Positions 63,217-64,000 of a DNA stretch of 64,000 nucleotides are shown piece by piece; position 1 is the stretch's first letter, and the number at the start of each line of letters is the position of its first letter. The notes beneath the pieces are model-generated. The model was not told the DNA's origin. It searched no databases and was given only the letters and a program-made list of their open reading frames with translations. The stretch is from an uncultured Clostridia bacterium (GTDB taxonomy: Bacteria; Bacillota; Clostridia; Christensenellales; Borkfalkiaceae), in the NCBI GenBank assembly GCA_944367565.1, contig CALVWR010000003.1, positions 62,001-126,000 on the forward strand. Reading direction: 5' to 3'. Position numbers and translations under genes: made by a program.

Positions 63217-64000
63217 ATGGATTACGAAAAGAAATTGCAAGAACTTGCGGACGCATACGGCGACTGGTGGAACAAGGGATTTCCCGTACCGGAAATGACG
63301 TCGGAGTTGTATCCGTATCGGGCGATGTTTGAGCCGATAACGGTCAATAAGCTGAAATTAAAAAACAGACTTGTGATGGCGCCGATGGGCAACATCGATA
63401 TGTGCGAAGAGACGGGGCGTCCGAACGAGAAGATGCTCAAATATTTTGAAGAGCGGGCAAAGGGCGGCGTCGGACTGATCACCACGGGACTGATTCCGGT
63501 GAGTTTCGGCATCGACAAGTCGCTGATCGAACTCGATAATCTTTCGTATTTTCCGCGGATCGACAGAAGCCGTACGCGGTTTTCCGCGTGGCGCGATCTT
63601 GCGGGTATGTGTCATGCGCACGGCAGCGCGATCTTTATTCAGCTGACCGCGGGGCTGGGCAGAGTGGGAAACCCGCAGTGCCTTGTCAACCGTCTGGAAT
63701 TTCCTCGGAGCGCTTCGCTCAATCCCAACTGGTACATGAAAGAAGTGCCGTGTCTGCGCTTGAGCGACGGCCGGCTGAAAAAGATCATCAGGAACATCGG
63801 GCAAGGTGCCGCAGACGCGAAAGCCGCCAATCTCGACGGCGTGTATCTGCACGGACACGAAGGGTATCTCATGGAGCAGCTCGCCAACCGCGCTTTCAAC
63901 CGCCGCAAGATCGGGCGTTTCGCAAATTACGAGAATTTCGGGCTGGATACCGTCCGCATGATCAGGAAGCGCGTCGGGCCGGATTTCCCGATCATGTACA
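63217..64000 (+). CDS. NADH:flavin oxidoreductase (old yellow enzyme family), 3' end outside window
   Basis: 261 residues visible, open to the right edge. The start is ATG 63217 with AAAAGGAGG. The TIM-barrel FMN-binding region shows MFEPITVNKLKLKNRLVMAPMG (key part LKNRLVMAPMG), then IQLTAGLGRVGNP and a DGVYLHGHEGYLMEQLANRAFNRR segment in which His-x-His and the Tyr lie at the usual active-site positions. The N-terminus before the barrel is longer than usual. Relatives include 2,4-dienoyl-CoA reductases and bile-acid BaiCD/BaiH-type enzymes, often followed by an FAD/NAD-binding half that would lie beyond the window. Substrate unknown. Confidence 0.88.
   Translation, partial: MDYEKKLQELADAYGDWWNKGFPVPEMTSELYPYRAMFEPITVNKLKLKNRLVMAPMGNIDMCEETGRPNEKMLKYFEERAKGGVGLITTGLIPVSFGIDKSLIELDNLSYFPRIDRSRTRFSAWRDLAGMCHAHGSAIFIQLTAGLGRVGNPQCLVNRLEFPRSASLNPNWYMKEVPCLRLSDGRLKKIIRNIGQGAADAKAANLDGVYLHGHEGYLMEQLANRAFNRRKIGRFANYENFGLDTVRMIRKRVGPDFPIMY

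Overview
This window looks like a chromosome segment from an uncultured, probably gut-dwelling member of the Clostridia (Bacillota). The signs are the operons rpoB-rpoC and rpsL-rpsG-fusA plus tuf, SigA-type promoters (TTGAC(A/T), 17 bp, TATAAT-like), AGGAGG ribosome binding sites with several TTG starts, an RqcP (YabO) homologue, a SpoIIQ-like M23 protein, a TM1266-type regulator, and tRNA genes with encoded CCA. Base composition is roughly balanced, except for an AT-rich stretch after the tRNA pair and AT-rich blocks inside one ABC transporter gene. I cannot fix the genus by eye.

Layout. 1-3669: the end of an MFS transporter, an XRE regulator, a fused ispDF gene and rqcP. 3730-16320: core transcription and translation genes (rpoB, rpoC, rpsL, rpsG, fusA, tuf). 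16577-18953: HU, then a TetR regulator divergent from two small membrane-protein genes. 18954-19905: a long gene-poor stretch with a tandem repeat of about 41 bp and one possible 42-residue ORF. 19906-31000: cardiolipin synthase, a degenerate metal-dehydrogenase-like protein, a SpoIIQ-like pair, an M1 peptidase lipoprotein, a leucine-rich-repeat lipoprotein, a TtcA-family tRNA thiolase, a small-multidrug-export-family protein, a patatin and a ComEC-like hydrolase. 30901-35397: a fused ABC/FtsX transporter and a putative glycoside hydrolase. 35888-43819: an SDR, glyQS, glnS, a CvpA-like protein, small envelope proteins and guaB. 43943-44135: tRNA-Leu(CAG) and tRNA-Ala(GGC), followed by an AT-rich gene-free stretch.

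44877-58906 is the most distinctive part: about 14 kb of large surface proteins and transport genes. A 1139-residue exported protein with a tyrosine-rich stalk is followed by a 1558-residue protein under a perfect consensus promoter. The second protein has an outer adhesin-like part of Ig/MBG-type modules, one membrane helix, an acidic linker and a folded cytoplasmic C-terminal domain. Then come an ABC ATPase, two FtsX-type permeases and a 606-residue lipoprotein in a tightly packed operon. This could be a surface-sensing or export system, but that is inference.

58920-64000: a ketopantoate-reductase-like protein, a TM1266-type regulator, a tyrosine-kinase-like polysaccharide protein without its Walker A lysine, an NahK-like sugar kinase and the start of an old-yellow-enzyme-type flavin oxidoreductase.

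Other points of note: RpsL carries Arg88, which matches a known streptomycin-resistance substitution; the rpoB and rqcP promoters face each other; RpoB has an acidic tail and an extra insertion; ispD and ispF are fused; and the extracytoplasmic part of the fused ABC transporter is a base-composition mosaic.
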